This document shows, in pieces, positions 24,133-31,886 of a stretch of DNA of 35,881 bases. Positions within the stretch are counted from its first letter, which is position 1. Every line of letters starts with the position of its first letter. This DNA is from Pseudomonadota bacterium (GTDB taxonomy: Bacteria > Desulfobacterota > Desulfovibrionia > Desulfovibrionales > Desulfomicrobiaceae), in the NCBI GenBank assembly GCA_030529235.1, contig JAUMXF010000006.1, forward strand, positions 9,816-45,696, given 5' to 3'. The translations under genes and the position numbers were made by a program. The notes beneath the pieces are model-generated. The model did not search any database and was not told the DNA's origin. It saw only the letters and a program-made list of their open reading frames with translations.

Positions 24133-24621
24133 TCAGGGGCTCACGTTTATCCATTCCACGGCGGGTGGCAGGTCTTTTTTCAGCGTCAGCAGTGCCAGAC
24201 CGGCCATGCCGTCTCTGGGCAGGGAAAAGGAACCGGGATTGAGCATCCATACGCCGCCGCGAAATCCCCAGTCACGGATGTGGGTATGTCCGTAGCAGAT
24301 CAGGTCCGCATTCTGGAATTCGGCGGCCACGGTTTCCGCCACCAGACTGCGCGGTCCCCAGCCGTGGGCCATGCCGATGCAGAACCCTTCGGCCTCGACC
24401 TCGCGCAGCGCCGGCAGGCTGCCACGGAGCGAAAAAGAATCGCAGTTGCCCAGAACCGCGTGAAAACAGTGGTGCGCGTTCAGAAAAGCCCAGGTGTCCT
24501 CGCCCACGCAGTCGCCGCAGTGCAGCAGCATGTCGGCCCCGGCGCAGTATCTGTCGAATGCGGCGGCCAGACGCGGAGAAGGGCGCTCCAGATGCGTGTC
24601 GGAGAGCACCGCGATGATCAT
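24133..24621 (-). CDS. YfcE/MJ0936-type metallophosphoesterase
   Basis: The 162-residue protein has the calcineurin-like metal-binding signature in order: SDTH (D8, H10), LHCGD, GNCD and GHTH, with a conserved MAHG before it. Such proteins hydrolyse phosphodiesters with two divalent metals; the physiological substrate is not predictable from sequence. The length fits the MJ0936/YfcE group. The start ATG (24621) overlaps the stop of the TonB-like gene (ATGA), so it is translationally coupled and is the last gene of the argJ operon. An imperfect hairpin with GAAGAAAC/GTTTCTTC arms covers its stop codon and may act as a weak terminator. Confidence 0.88.
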   Translation of the reverse strand: MIIAVLSDTHLERPSPRLAAAFDRYCAGADMLLHCGDCVGEDTWAFLNAHHCFHAVLGNCDSFSLRGSLPALREVEAEGFCIGMAHGWGPRSLVAETVAAEFQNADLICYGHTHIRDWGFRGGVWMLNPGSFSLPRDGMAGLALLTLKKDLPPAVEWINVSP

Positions 24622-25373
24622 GATTTTCTGCGTTCCGTGGGCGTAACCTTGAATTCGCATTCGAGCCAGAAGGATTCCCCCGGCCCGGCCTGGTTCCCAT
24701 AGGACGCCTTCAAGGTGGTCAGAAAGGAAAGGAGAAAGGTCCGGAAGGCCGCGTCGTCGGAGATGCGTTGCACCACGAATTCGCCGATGCCGCCATTGTC
24801 CAGAATATTGAGGCTGACCAGCGCATATCCCGGCTGCTCCGGCGCGGCTTTTGCCCAGAGGCGGTTGATGGCATCCTGCACAATGCGGATGCGTTCCAGA
24901 TTTTCTTCGGCTTCCGGCTTGGCTGTCCGCGCCTCGGGCGAGGGAAGCACATCTTTCGGTATCTGGGTCTGCATCCGTACCTGAACCGGATGCAGCTCCA
25001 TCGGAGCGGCGGACTGGGCCCCGCTTTCTTCCCGGAAAACACGGTCCCGGAACAGATTCATGGTCTCCAGATTCACTTCCAGTACATCGGGCAGACCATA
25101 ATGCGGGGCAAGCAAGGCATAAGCCGCCGGGGCGGCATGCAGACAGACGGCCAGAAAAGCGCAGGCGCACCACCAGCCGTTGCGGATTTTTTTCTCCTCC
25201 ATGTTGGAGAGAACGGCGAGAGGACCGGCGTACCGGGGAAGATTTTCCTCCTCTCCGGAGTCCGGAATCCTCCCGGCCATATCCGCGGGCTTCAGGATAT
25301 TCGCCCGGAGTCTGATTTTCTGCCGGATGCTGCGTCCGATTCTTCCGACTCTTCTGGAGGACTTTCGGGTCAT
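24618..25373 (-). CDS. TonB/TolA-like membrane-anchored protein
   Basis: A protein of up to 251 residues. A basic N-terminus (RKSSRRVGRIGRSIRQKIR) precedes one hydrophobic span at about 66-88 (NGWWCACAFLAVCLHAAPAA). A Pro/Glu-containing periplasmic linker follows (about 95-155), with a C-terminal domain reading YALVSLNILDNGGIGEFVVQ. The last resembles the TonB/TolA C-terminal fold, where a 'V-x-L-x-I-x-x-G-x-hydrophobic' strand is usual. The Pro-Lys repeats of true TonB are missing. The ATG at 25373 overlaps the HD-gene stop (ATGA), but M58 just before the membrane span is an alternative start, without a clear ribosome site. It has no ExbB/ExbD partners nearby. The role is uncertain; the TonB-like call rests on topology and a short motif. 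Confidence 0.5.
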   Translation of the reverse strand: MTRKSSRRVGRIGRSIRQKIRLRANILKPADMAGRIPDSGEEENLPRYAGPLAVLSNMEEKKIRNGWWCACAFLAVCLHAAPAAYALLAPHYGLPDVLEVNLETMNLFRDRVFREESGAQSAAPMELHPVQVRMQTQIPKDVLPSPEARTAKPEAEENLERIRIVQDAINRLWAKAAPEQPGYALVSLNILDNGGIGEFVVQRISDDAAFRTFLLSFLTTLKASYGNQAGPGESFWLECEFKVTPTERRKS

Positions 25374-26014
25374 GCCTTGTCATCAACCTGCGGAGACTGG
25401 GGCTTGCCGTTACCTCTGCGCCACCAGGACTCGTCGGGCCGGTCGAACCACCAGCCGGACTGGTCCGTCCGCAGCACGGCCTGGGCCAGTTCGCGGGCCG
25501 CGTCCGTCTTGAGGCGCAGTACCGCGTGTTTCAGCCATTTGGGGGCATACGGGTTGCCCATATCCTGCTCTTCCTTCAGGTTGGCGATGAAGTCGAGCTG
25601 GTCCGCATCCTGGGCCAGATGAGACTCCAGGGTCTCTCCCGCCTCCAGTTCCCGCCACAGGGCCAGGGCTTCCTCGCGCAGACCCGTGCCTTCCAGGGCA
25701 TGGGTCAGGGCCAGCTCCGGATTGGATGTGTTGTAGATGCGGTTGACGTAGTTGAAATCCCCGATCCGGGCTTCGTGCACGTCGTGGAACAGGCACAGGA
25801 AAACGGTTCTGGGGACGTCGGCTCCGGCCCGGCGGGCCAGAATATAGCCGATCATGGCCGTGCGGAAAGAGTGTTCGGCCACATTTTCCGCGCCCGAACG
25901 CAGAAACTGGTATCCCGTGCGCGGGGTGCGCCGCAGCATGCCCAGTTCGAAAATGAAGTCGGCCAGGCGTTTCCAGGTGGAGTCCGTGGCCGGATCAGGA
26001 GCGGTATTCAGCAT
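25370..26014 (-). CDS. HD-domain phosphohydrolase (YfbR/5'-deoxynucleotidase-like)
   Basis: The 214-residue HD-superfamily protein has metal-binding residues in order: the His of AEHSFRTA (H48), the doublet HD (77-78, CLFHDVHEA) and an Asp in QDADQLDFI (D136 or D138). The spacing and the RTGYQF/VAEHS context resemble YfbR and the related HD_3 family of 5'-deoxynucleotidases; the exact nucleotide substrate is an inference. The last 50 residues are rich in Trp and Arg (GWWFDRPDESWWRRG). It begins inside the final codons of argJ (20-bp overlap) and overlaps the TonB-like gene by 4 bp, so it is embedded in a tightly packed operon. Confidence 0.85.
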   Translation of the reverse strand: MLNTAPDPATDSTWKRLADFIFELGMLRRTPRTGYQFLRSGAENVAEHSFRTAMIGYILARRAGADVPRTVFLCLFHDVHEARIGDFNYVNRIYNTSNPELALTHALEGTGLREEALALWRELEAGETLESHLAQDADQLDFIANLKEEQDMGNPYAPKWLKHAVLRLKTDAARELAQAVLRTDQSGWWFDRPDESWWRRGNGKPQSPQVDDKA

Positions 26015-27170
26015 TGATTTTCACATATTCCTCGGTCAGGTCGGAGGCCATGAGCATGGTCCTGCTGTCTCCGGCCCCCAGGTCCACTTCGATATTCACC
26101 AGATCCCGGCGCAGGGCCGAGGCCAGCAGAGAATCCCAGTCCTCCTGAACGGGCGTGCCGTTTTGGAAAATGGTCTTGCCGGCTATGCGCACGGTCACTT
26201 TTTCGGGCTCGAAAGATGCGCCGCTGCGCCCGAGGGCGGCCACAATCCGCCCCCAGTTCGGATCGCGTCCGTAGAGCGCCGTCTTGACCAGAGGCGAATT
26301 GCCCACGGCTCTGGCGGCCATCTGGGCGTCCGCCGTGGTGCCCGCGCCGGTGACATGAATGTGCATGACTTTGGTTCCACCCTCGGCATCCTGCACGATC
26401 ATATAGGCCAGGTCCTGGCATATCTCCAGCAGCGCGCCTTCCAGCGGAGGCAGATCGCCCGCATCGGCCCGGACGCTTGCGCCGTTGGCCAGGGCGAAAA
26501 CACAGTCGTTGGTGCTGGTATCTCCGTCCACGGTGATGGCGTTGAAGCTTCGCTCCACGCAGCGGGTCAGGGCTTCCTGCCACCACTGGGGCTCCACTCC
26601 CGCGTCGCAGAAGATGAAACCGAGCATGGTGGCCATGTCCGGACAGATCATGCCCGCGCCCTTGCAGAACCCCGCCAGCCGGGCGGTACCGCCGTGCAGC
26701 CGTACTTCCCTGGCCGCGATCTTGGGAAAGGTGTCCGTGGTCATGACAGCCTTGGCCATGTCCATCAGGCTGGCCCGGCCCAGTGTTTCCCGCAGGCCCG
26801 CCGCGCCTTTTTCCCACAGGTCCATTTTCAGCTGGTCACCGATGACGCCCGTGGACGCGGGCAGCACTTCCGAGGGCTCTAGTCCCAGAATGCCTAGCAG
26901 GCGCAGACTGGCCCGGCAGTTGTCCAGACCCTCCTGGCCGGTACAGGCGTTGGCCTGTCCCGAGTTGGCCACGATGGCGCGGATGGATTCGCGTCGGGCC
27001 TCCAGATGCTGGCGGGCCACCTGAATGGGCGCGGCCTGGAAGCGGTTGGTGGTGAATACGCCCGCGGCCACGGCCGGGACATCGCTGACCGCGACGCCGA
27101 GATCGAAGCGGTCAGGACGCTTGAAGCCGCACCGGGCGACGGCGAAACGAAATCCTGCGGGAATGTTCAT
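25995..27170 (-). CDS. argJ: Glutamate N-acetyltransferase / amino-acid acetyltransferase (ArgJ)
   Basis: The 391-residue ArgJ transfers acetyl from N-acetylornithine to glutamate in the cyclic arginine pathway. The precursor self-cleaves at the ATML motif (KGAGMICPDMATMLGF), whose Thr becomes the nucleophile of the beta chain. Upstream, STGVIGDQL and NSGQANACTG are family motifs; downstream, NAITVDGDTSTNDCV, HVTGAGTTADA and YGRDPNWGRI match the family. Whether it also acetylates glutamate from acetyl-CoA cannot be told. GGAGG lies four bases before the ATG. It is the first gene of an operon in which the following three genes overlap end to start. Length and motifs are complete. Confidence 0.95.
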   Translation of the reverse strand: MNIPAGFRFAVARCGFKRPDRFDLGVAVSDVPAVAAGVFTTNRFQAAPIQVARQHLEARRESIRAIVANSGQANACTGQEGLDNCRASLRLLGILGLEPSEVLPASTGVIGDQLKMDLWEKGAAGLRETLGRASLMDMAKAVMTTDTFPKIAAREVRLHGGTARLAGFCKGAGMICPDMATMLGFIFCDAGVEPQWWQEALTRCVERSFNAITVDGDTSTNDCVFALANGASVRADAGDLPPLEGALLEICQDLAYMIVQDAEGGTKVMHIHVTGAGTTADAQMAARAVGNSPLVKTALYGRDPNWGRIVAALGRSGASFEPEKVTVRIAGKTIFQNGTPVQEDWDSLLASALRRDLVNIEVDLGAGDSRTMLMASDLTEEYVKINAEYRS

Positions 27171-27253
27171 GGGGCCTCCATGATGGCGGAACTCCGCGCC
27201 ATGTTTGACTAATATGTGGCATCACGTCCTGACAGGGGAAAAAATCTTTGTCA

Positions 27254-27278
27254 AACGGATGCGAAAGGCGCATCCGTT
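27254..27278 (-). terminator. Hairpin after rimO (probable terminator)
   Basis: AACGGATGCG (27254-27263) and CGCATCCGTT (27269-27278) form a perfect 10-bp stem with a 5-nt loop, about 38 bp past the rimO stop on the minus strand. The T-tract directly after the stem is short (TTTGACAAAG), with TTTTTT only eight bases further on, so termination may be partial. argJ starts 83 bp beyond. Confidence 0.6.
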
Positions 27279-27315
27279 CCCGAAAGTCCTTTCCTTTAGA
27301 CGCCAAATCTGCCGT

Positions 27316-28608
27316 TCAGGCCAGCGCGACAAGATCGTAGGTTTTGGCCTCTTCCACCGTGGCCCGGACCATGCGGCCGGAAGCCAGCCCGTCCCCGCTG
27401 ACATAAGTGAGGCCGTCGACTTCCGGGGCCTGGAACCAGGCCCGTCCCTCGAAAAGCCCCGGCCATTCCTCGTGGGGCCGGTCCACCAGAATGTCCAGTT
27501 CCTGTCCTTCCTGTTCCCGGAGAATGGCCGCACTGATGCCCGACTGGATGCGCATGATGGCGTCCCGCCGCCGCTTTTTGACCGCGCCGGGCAGTTGTCC
27601 GGGCAGGGCGGCCGCGGCCGAACCGTCTTCCGGGTAATACGGGAAAACACCCAGATGATTAAAGCGCGCTTCCCGTACAAAAGACTCCAGCGCCTTGAAA
27701 TGGGTCTCGGTTTCGCCCGGATATCCGGTAATGAATGTAGTGCGCAGCGCGGCTTGCGGGAAGAAGCTGCGTACCCGTTCGACAACCTCGCGCGGATCGC
27801 GCCGGAAAGGGCGGCCCATGGAGGCCAGGATTTCCGGATGCGCGTGCTGCAAGGGGATGTCGAAGTACGGCAGCAGAGGCGGCCCCAGGTCCGCCAGAAA
27901 GGAGAGAAGTTCCCGGTCCAGCCCCGCCGGATACAGATACATGAGGCGCAGCCATTTGAGGCCGGACAGCCGGGTCAGATCACGAAGCAGGCCGGGCAGA
28001 GCGCTTTTTCCACCCCGGTCCCGGCCATAGGCCGTCACATCCTGGGCGATGAGCACCAGTTCGCTGCGACCCTGATCGAGACATCGCCGGGCGTCTTCCA
28101 GAATGTCCGCTTCCGGCCGGCTTTTGAGCGGGCCGCGAATGGACGGGATGGTGCAGAAGCGGCAGCGGTTGTCGCAGCCTTCGGCGATTTTCAGGTAGGC
28201 GAATCCAGAAGCCGTGGTCAGCAGCCGGGATGGCGGCGTGTCCTCCCCGCGTCCCAGAAGTTTCCGGACATGTGCCCCGAGTTCCCCCTGCCGGGCTATT
28301 TCCAGAAAAAGGTCCACTTCCGGCAGTTCCCGCCCAAGTTCCTGCCCGTAGCGGCTGACCAGGCAGCCCGTGACCACCAGCAGGGGCCTGGGCCGCAGAG
28401 ACGCGATGCGCTCCGCCGCATCCAGAATGATCTGCAGGGATTCGTTCACGGCAGGCTCGATGAAACCACAGGTATTGATGAGGATGACCTCGGCCTCTTC
28501 CGGTTCCGGAGCGTGAATGAGGCCCGGCCCGAATCCGCCGAGCATCCACTCCGTGTCCACACGGTTCTTGGGACAGCCCAGGCTGATGGTGTGCACGCGT
28601 ATGTCCAT
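27316..28608 (-). CDS. rimO: Ribosomal protein S12 methylthiotransferase RimO
   Basis: The 430-residue radical SAM enzyme adds a methylthio group to the conserved Asp of ribosomal protein S12. The N-terminal UPF0004 domain has its three cluster Cys at C12 (SLGCPKNRVD), C47 (NTCGFI) and C82 (TGCLVSRYG). The radical SAM CxxxCxxC motif is C145-C149-C152 (GCDNRCRFCTIP). A C-terminal TRAM domain (about 365-430) contains GQELDILVD. The SLGCPKNRVD and CGFI signature separates RimO from MiaB. The start at 28608 follows AAGGA at six to seven bases; the longer frame has a Pro-rich lead. It is 58 bp after the radical SAM gene upstream, probably co-transcribed. Confidence 0.95.
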   Translation of the reverse strand: MDIRVHTISLGCPKNRVDTEWMLGGFGPGLIHAPEPEEAEVILINTCGFIEPAVNESLQIILDAAERIASLRPRPLLVVTGCLVSRYGQELGRELPEVDLFLEIARQGELGAHVRKLLGRGEDTPPSRLLTTASGFAYLKIAEGCDNRCRFCTIPSIRGPLKSRPEADILEDARRCLDQGRSELVLIAQDVTAYGRDRGGKSALPGLLRDLTRLSGLKWLRLMYLYPAGLDRELLSFLADLGPPLLPYFDIPLQHAHPEILASMGRPFRRDPREVVERVRSFFPQAALRTTFITGYPGETETHFKALESFVREARFNHLGVFPYYPEDGSAAAALPGQLPGAVKKRRRDAIMRIQSGISAAILREQEGQELDILVDRPHEEWPGLFEGRAWFQAPEVDGLTYVSGDGLASGRMVRATVEEAKTYDLVALA

Positions 28609-28666
28609 ATGCGTTCCTTGTGAGAAATGGCTGCCCGGCGGGGGCTTGGCCTCACCGGTCGGGAAT

Positions 28667-29719
28667 TCAGGCGTGTGCTTCACCGGGAATCGGGTCCGGC
28701 CCCGAAAGTTCCACCCCGATGTCCGCCTCGGACCAGAATTTTACCCGCTCTCTGGTGACGCCGATCCGGGCCAGAGTCGGGACGTTGGCCCGGCCGTGCC
28801 CCCACAGTTCCCCACTCAGAGTGCGCGGTATCCACACGGCACAGATGCGGCCGGTCAATCCTGCCAGCCGTTCCTCCAGAAAGAGGCGCAAAGCCGCCGA
28901 GCGGACCATGTTGCCGAAGGCCGGATGCCAGGGCCCGGCCTGCAGTCTGGCCAGCATGTCCGGCTGCGCCGCCAATCCCAGGCGGATGACCCGGATTCCG
29001 GCCCTCCAGAAGCCGAGCACGGCCCGGGCGGTTTCCTCCACGGCCAGGGGCAGAGACCATGGCGTGTATTCGCCCCGGGCATGCATGTCCGCCAGAGGCG
29101 TGCCGCCAATGACCACGCATGGATAGATGCGGACCACTTCCGGGCGCAACGCGACCACGTGGGCCGCATCTTCCCTCCATAATCCGGCATCGTGTCCGGG
29201 CAGGCCGGGCAGAAGCTGAATGCCCAGCTTAAATCCGCCGTCGCGGACATCCTCGCAGGCCCGTATGGCGCGCGCGCCGTCGTACCCCCGGCCGCTCGCG
29301 GCCAGAACCGGTGTGGAAAAACTCTGCACGCCCAGTTCCACCATGTCCACTCCGCCCGTGTGCAAGAGGCTCAGGGCCGCCCGGTCAATGCGGTCGGGGC
29401 GGGTGGAGACGCGCAGGTGCGTCAGCGTACCATTTTTGCGGAATCGTGCAGCCTGCTCCAGAAAACGTTTTTGCCATTCCGGTGGCAGGCCGGTGAAGGT
29501 TCCGCCGAAAAAGCCCAGAGCAAAGGAGCCGTCCATAGCCGTGAGAAGCTCTGCCAGCGAGATCAGCGCCCGTTCCAGTCCGCCGTGAGTCACGCCGGTT
29601 TGAACCCGCTGGTCGCAGAACGCGCATCTTCCCGGACAGCCCATGCCCGGCAGAAAAAAAGGGACAAGGCGCATGACCTTTCCCTCTGGTTCGGGATGGG
29701 GAAACCGCCACAATTTCAT
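28667..29719 (-). CDS. Radical SAM protein, Elp3-like family
   Basis: The 350-residue protein has the SAM-cluster motif C28-x3-C32-x2-C35 (GCPGRCAFCDQ), followed by FALGFFGGTFTGLP, STRPDRID, VDMVELGVQSF and GIQLLPGLPGH. These are the core motifs of the Elp3/COG1243-related radical SAM proteins. The HAT domain of full Elp3 is absent, so it belongs to the shorter bacterial branch whose substrate is not known. I chose ATG 29719; a TTG six codons earlier is possible but would place the only AGGA-like site inside the gene. It diverges from ihfA and reads toward rimO, with which it may share a transcript. The C-terminal 100 residues have no recognisable domain. Confidence 0.85.
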   Translation of the reverse strand: MKLWRFPHPEPEGKVMRLVPFFLPGMGCPGRCAFCDQRVQTGVTHGGLERALISLAELLTAMDGSFALGFFGGTFTGLPPEWQKRFLEQAARFRKNGTLTHLRVSTRPDRIDRAALSLLHTGGVDMVELGVQSFSTPVLAASGRGYDGARAIRACEDVRDGGFKLGIQLLPGLPGHDAGLWREDAAHVVALRPEVVRIYPCVVIGGTPLADMHARGEYTPWSLPLAVEETARAVLGFWRAGIRVIRLGLAAQPDMLARLQAGPWHPAFGNMVRSAALRLFLEERLAGLTGRICAVWIPRTLSGELWGHGRANVPTLARIGVTRERVKFWSEADIGVELSGPDPIPGEAHA

Positions 29720-29769
29720 GGTCCTGTCTTTATTCAATGGCGTTGTTCAGGGAATTCGGGATGTTGTCC

Positions 29770-29798
29770 TTGAAAAAGAAAAACGCATCGATTATCGG
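29770..29798 (+). promoter_or_regulatory. Putative promoter of the IHF-like gene
   Basis: TTGAAA (29770-29775) and TATCGG (29793-29798) are 17 bp apart on the plus strand, a moderate -35/-10 pair. They lie about 75 bp before the ihfA start, inside the AT-richer gap that separates the two divergent genes. Confidence 0.4.
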
Positions 29799-29873
29799 AA
29801 ATCTGCGGAAAATATACATGCTGCAAGCGGCGGCTGTTTTTTCGTGGCGAACACCCCCCAAACAGGAGGAATC

Positions 29874-30164
29874 ATGACAAGCACTCTGACCAAAGCGGAG
29901 ATCGTGGACAATATCTATGAGAAATCCGGCCGTAACCGGGCCGAAGTCAAAATACAGGTCGAAGCCATGCTGGACATCATGAAGGCGGCCATCAAGGAAG
30001 ACAGCTCCCTGCTCATCAGCGGATTCGGCAAATTCGAGTCCTATGAGAAGAGTCCCCGCAAAGGCCGCAACCCCCAGACCAGCGAGTCCATCATCCTGTC
30101 CGGACGCAAGGTGGTGGTTTTTCGCATTTCCCGCAAGCTGAGAACCGAACTCAATCCGCAATGA
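29874..30164 (+). CDS. ihfA: Integration host factor-like DNA-bending protein (alpha type)
   Basis: The 96-residue protein belongs to the HU/IHF fold. TLTKAEIVDNIYEKSGRNRAE (residues 4-24) forms the first helices, GFGKFESYEKSPRKGRNP (50-67) enters the DNA-contacting beta arm, and P67 is the intercalating proline. It ends with VVFRISRKLRTELN. The KAEIVDNIYEK/GRNPQT pattern fits IHF alpha better than HU, but alpha and beta assignments in this group are soft. It bends DNA as a dimer, so a partner must lie elsewhere. AGGAGGA precedes the ATG closely (three bases between). Its last 14 bp overlap the end of the convergent rlpA gene, so no separate terminator can be placed there. Confidence 0.9.
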   Translation: MTSTLTKAEIVDNIYEKSGRNRAEVKIQVEAMLDIMKAAIKEDSSLLISGFGKFESYEKSPRKGRNPQTSESIILSGRKVVVFRISRKLRTELNPQ

Positions 30165-30897
30165 CGAAGCAGTCGGGGCTTTCCTGAAGAAGTCCGGCCC
30201 GGACGCCTTCGGCCTGTTCCAGAGTATTGAAAGCCCCGATCTGCACTCTCCAGTATATCGTTCCCCCCAATTCTCCCCTGGTGACGCGGGTTCCCCTGTA
30301 GCCCCGGCCGGCCAGCCGGTCCCGCAGACGCAGGGCGTTTTCCCGGACCACAAAGGCTCCGTACTGCACGTAAAACGGCCCTACGTACCGGATGGGCTGG
30401 TTGCCCACGCTGCGCACATGCACCCTGGCCGTGCCCGGACCGACGACGCCCAGCGCGTTGGCGGCGGCGTAGGACAAGTCGATGATGCGGTTATTGACGA
30501 AGGGACCGCGGTCGTTGATCCGCACTTCCGCCGTGCGGCCGTTGTCCAGGTTTCGCACAAGAACCCTGGTATTCATGGGCAGAATGCGATGGGCCGCGGT
30601 CATCTGGTGCATGTTGTAGGTCTCGCCGTTGGCCGTTTTCCGGCCGTGGAACTGCGGGCCGTACCAGGAGGCCACGCCGTTTTCGGAGTAGCCCTCGCCC
30701 GATGCCAGAGGGTAATAGGTCTGCCCCCGGATGGTGTAGGGGCGGTATGTTCCGCCCTTGCCCTTGCCGCTTTTGCCTGGCGGCGGAGTGATGCTGCCGC
30801 CGGGCGGGACGGACCTGAAGCCGCATCCGCCAAGCCCCGCCAGCAGGGCGAGCGTAAGCAGAATGCCGATGATTTTTGCCGTGCGCGTGGGTGTCAT
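30151..30897 (-). CDS. rlpA: RlpA-like lipoprotein with SPOR domain
   Basis: The 248-residue secreted lipoprotein has a signal peptide (about 1-24) and lipobox LGGC, with Cys 25 as the lipidation site. The RlpA double-psi beta barrel spans about 78-170: GVASWYGPQFHGRKTANGE, then AAHRILPMNTRVLV and VRINDRGPFVNNRIIDLSYAAA. The Asp of NDRGP and the His of FHG match the lytic transglycosylase-type residues. A C-terminal SPOR domain (about 172-248; YVQYGAFVVRENA, YWRVQIGAFNTLEQA) targets denuded septal glycan. The start at 30897 follows GAGG. It lies 35 bp after the AT-rich gene on the same strand and could belong to the ribF-clc transcript. Confidence 0.92.
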   Translation of the reverse strand: MTPTRTAKIIGILLTLALLAGLGGCGFRSVPPGGSITPPPGKSGKGKGGTYRPYTIRGQTYYPLASGEGYSENGVASWYGPQFHGRKTANGETYNMHQMTAAHRILPMNTRVLVRNLDNGRTAEVRINDRGPFVNNRIIDLSYAAANALGVVGPGTARVHVRSVGNQPIRYVGPFYVQYGAFVVRENALRLRDRLAGRGYRGTRVTRGELGGTIYWRVQIGAFNTLEQAEGVRAGLLQESPDCFVIAD

Positions 30898-30932
30898 GGT
30901 GCCTCGTTTTGCCGTTGGGAGAGCGCTATGAT

Positions 30933-31886
30933 TCAGTTTCGGACTGGTACAGATCGTGCTTGTGGGTGCACTGGAGCGCATTGAAGGACTCCGTAAACGT
31001 CAAGCCATTCTTCTGCAAACCAGTCTTCATCACACCCTGTGATGCCGGGAAGTCCTGATATGGATGTGGAACACACATATTTTGCTTCGTGCTTTCCACC
31101 TCCGATGTCAGTATATCTTATGTTCAAGATAATTTTCGGCAGTTCAGGTTCGATTTTCGGATCTTTTTTAAAAGAGAAAAACAAAATTGCGTTAACGAGC
31201 TTGCAGTACACAGAAGGAATTTTCATTGTGATCGGCATTGGGTCTATAGATACAGGAAGAATATAATCAATTTTTTTATTTTTTTCGTGTTTTTTGACGT
31301 ATTTTTCTATGAAAAATGGCGTATTTTCTTTCTTTATATTCATTTTCAACCAGTTATCATCTAACTCAAAATATCTGTAGTCTGTGTTATACACTTCGCT
31401 TGCGAGCTGGTTTGCCTCTTCGATTACCTTCTCGATTTCAAATTCCCACCCTATTTCTACGTTCTTCGCTGCGCCGGACCCTATATTGATGATGGGGATA
31501 TCTATTTTTTTAGCTCGCTTCATCTTGTATGGCTCTCCTTCAGAGTATGAAGGCAGTTCCAGCCATTCGATATTAATAATAATATTCTCTATGCTTCTCT
31601 TTTCCGCAGAGTTTTTCATGTATCCCATTTTGAAATTGATGGATGAAAATGGAATGATCTCCGGGCGGGACATCATTTCGCGCTGTTTTTTCATTTCATT
31701 TGCCGTACGGAATGTGGCCAGCGCCGCAAAGCAGGCAGCCAGGCTGGCGCCTGAACCGGTGACAAGAGAGAACAGTGTGAAGGAATCTATTTCCGACAAA
31801 ACGAAACTATTGACTGCTGCAAGGGAAAATCCCGCAAAGATGCCGATTATTGCCGTCAGGGCAATGTGAGGAAGAAACGTTTTCAT
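30933..31886 (-). CDS. Unknown AT-rich membrane protein, likely acquired
   Basis: The 317-residue protein is of unrecognised family. Two hydrophobic segments occur near the N-terminus (about 7-27, IALTAIIGIFAGFSLAAVNSF, and 36-54). A charged segment TANEMKKQREMMSRPEIIPF and a predominantly polar 200-residue domain follow, rich in Lys, Ile, Asn and Glu (KKENTPFFIEKYVKKHEKNK). Base composition is clearly AT-richer than all neighbours between about 31080 and 31650. The ATG at 31886 overlaps the clc stop (ATGA) and has GGAGAG eight bases before it, so it is translated with clc. No enzyme motif was seen. The composition suggests recent transfer, yet the precise junction with clc suggests it is expressed. 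Confidence 0.75.
   Translation of the reverse strand: MKTFLPHIALTAIIGIFAGFSLAAVNSFVLSEIDSFTLFSLVTGSGASLAACFAALATFRTANEMKKQREMMSRPEIIPFSSINFKMGYMKNSAEKRSIENIIINIEWLELPSYSEGEPYKMKRAKKIDIPIINIGSGAAKNVEIGWEFEIEKVIEEANQLASEVYNTDYRYFELDDNWLKMNIKKENTPFFIEKYVKKHEKNKKIDYILPVSIDPMPITMKIPSVYCKLVNAILFFSFKKDPKIEPELPKIILNIRYTDIGGGKHEAKYVCSTSISGLPGITGCDEDWFAEEWLDVYGVLQCAPVHPQARSVPVRN

Noticed and set aside
27226-27254. TTGACA upstream of argJ as a promoter
   Set aside because: The -35-like TTGACA (27254-27249) overlaps the hairpin stem, and the 17-bp spaced hexamer CAGGAC is a poor -10.
29720-29737. TTG start six codons upstream for the radical SAM gene
   Set aside because: It is a TTG codon with no ribosome site before it. 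The ATG at 29719 is closer to the conserved core, although its AGGA site is rather near.
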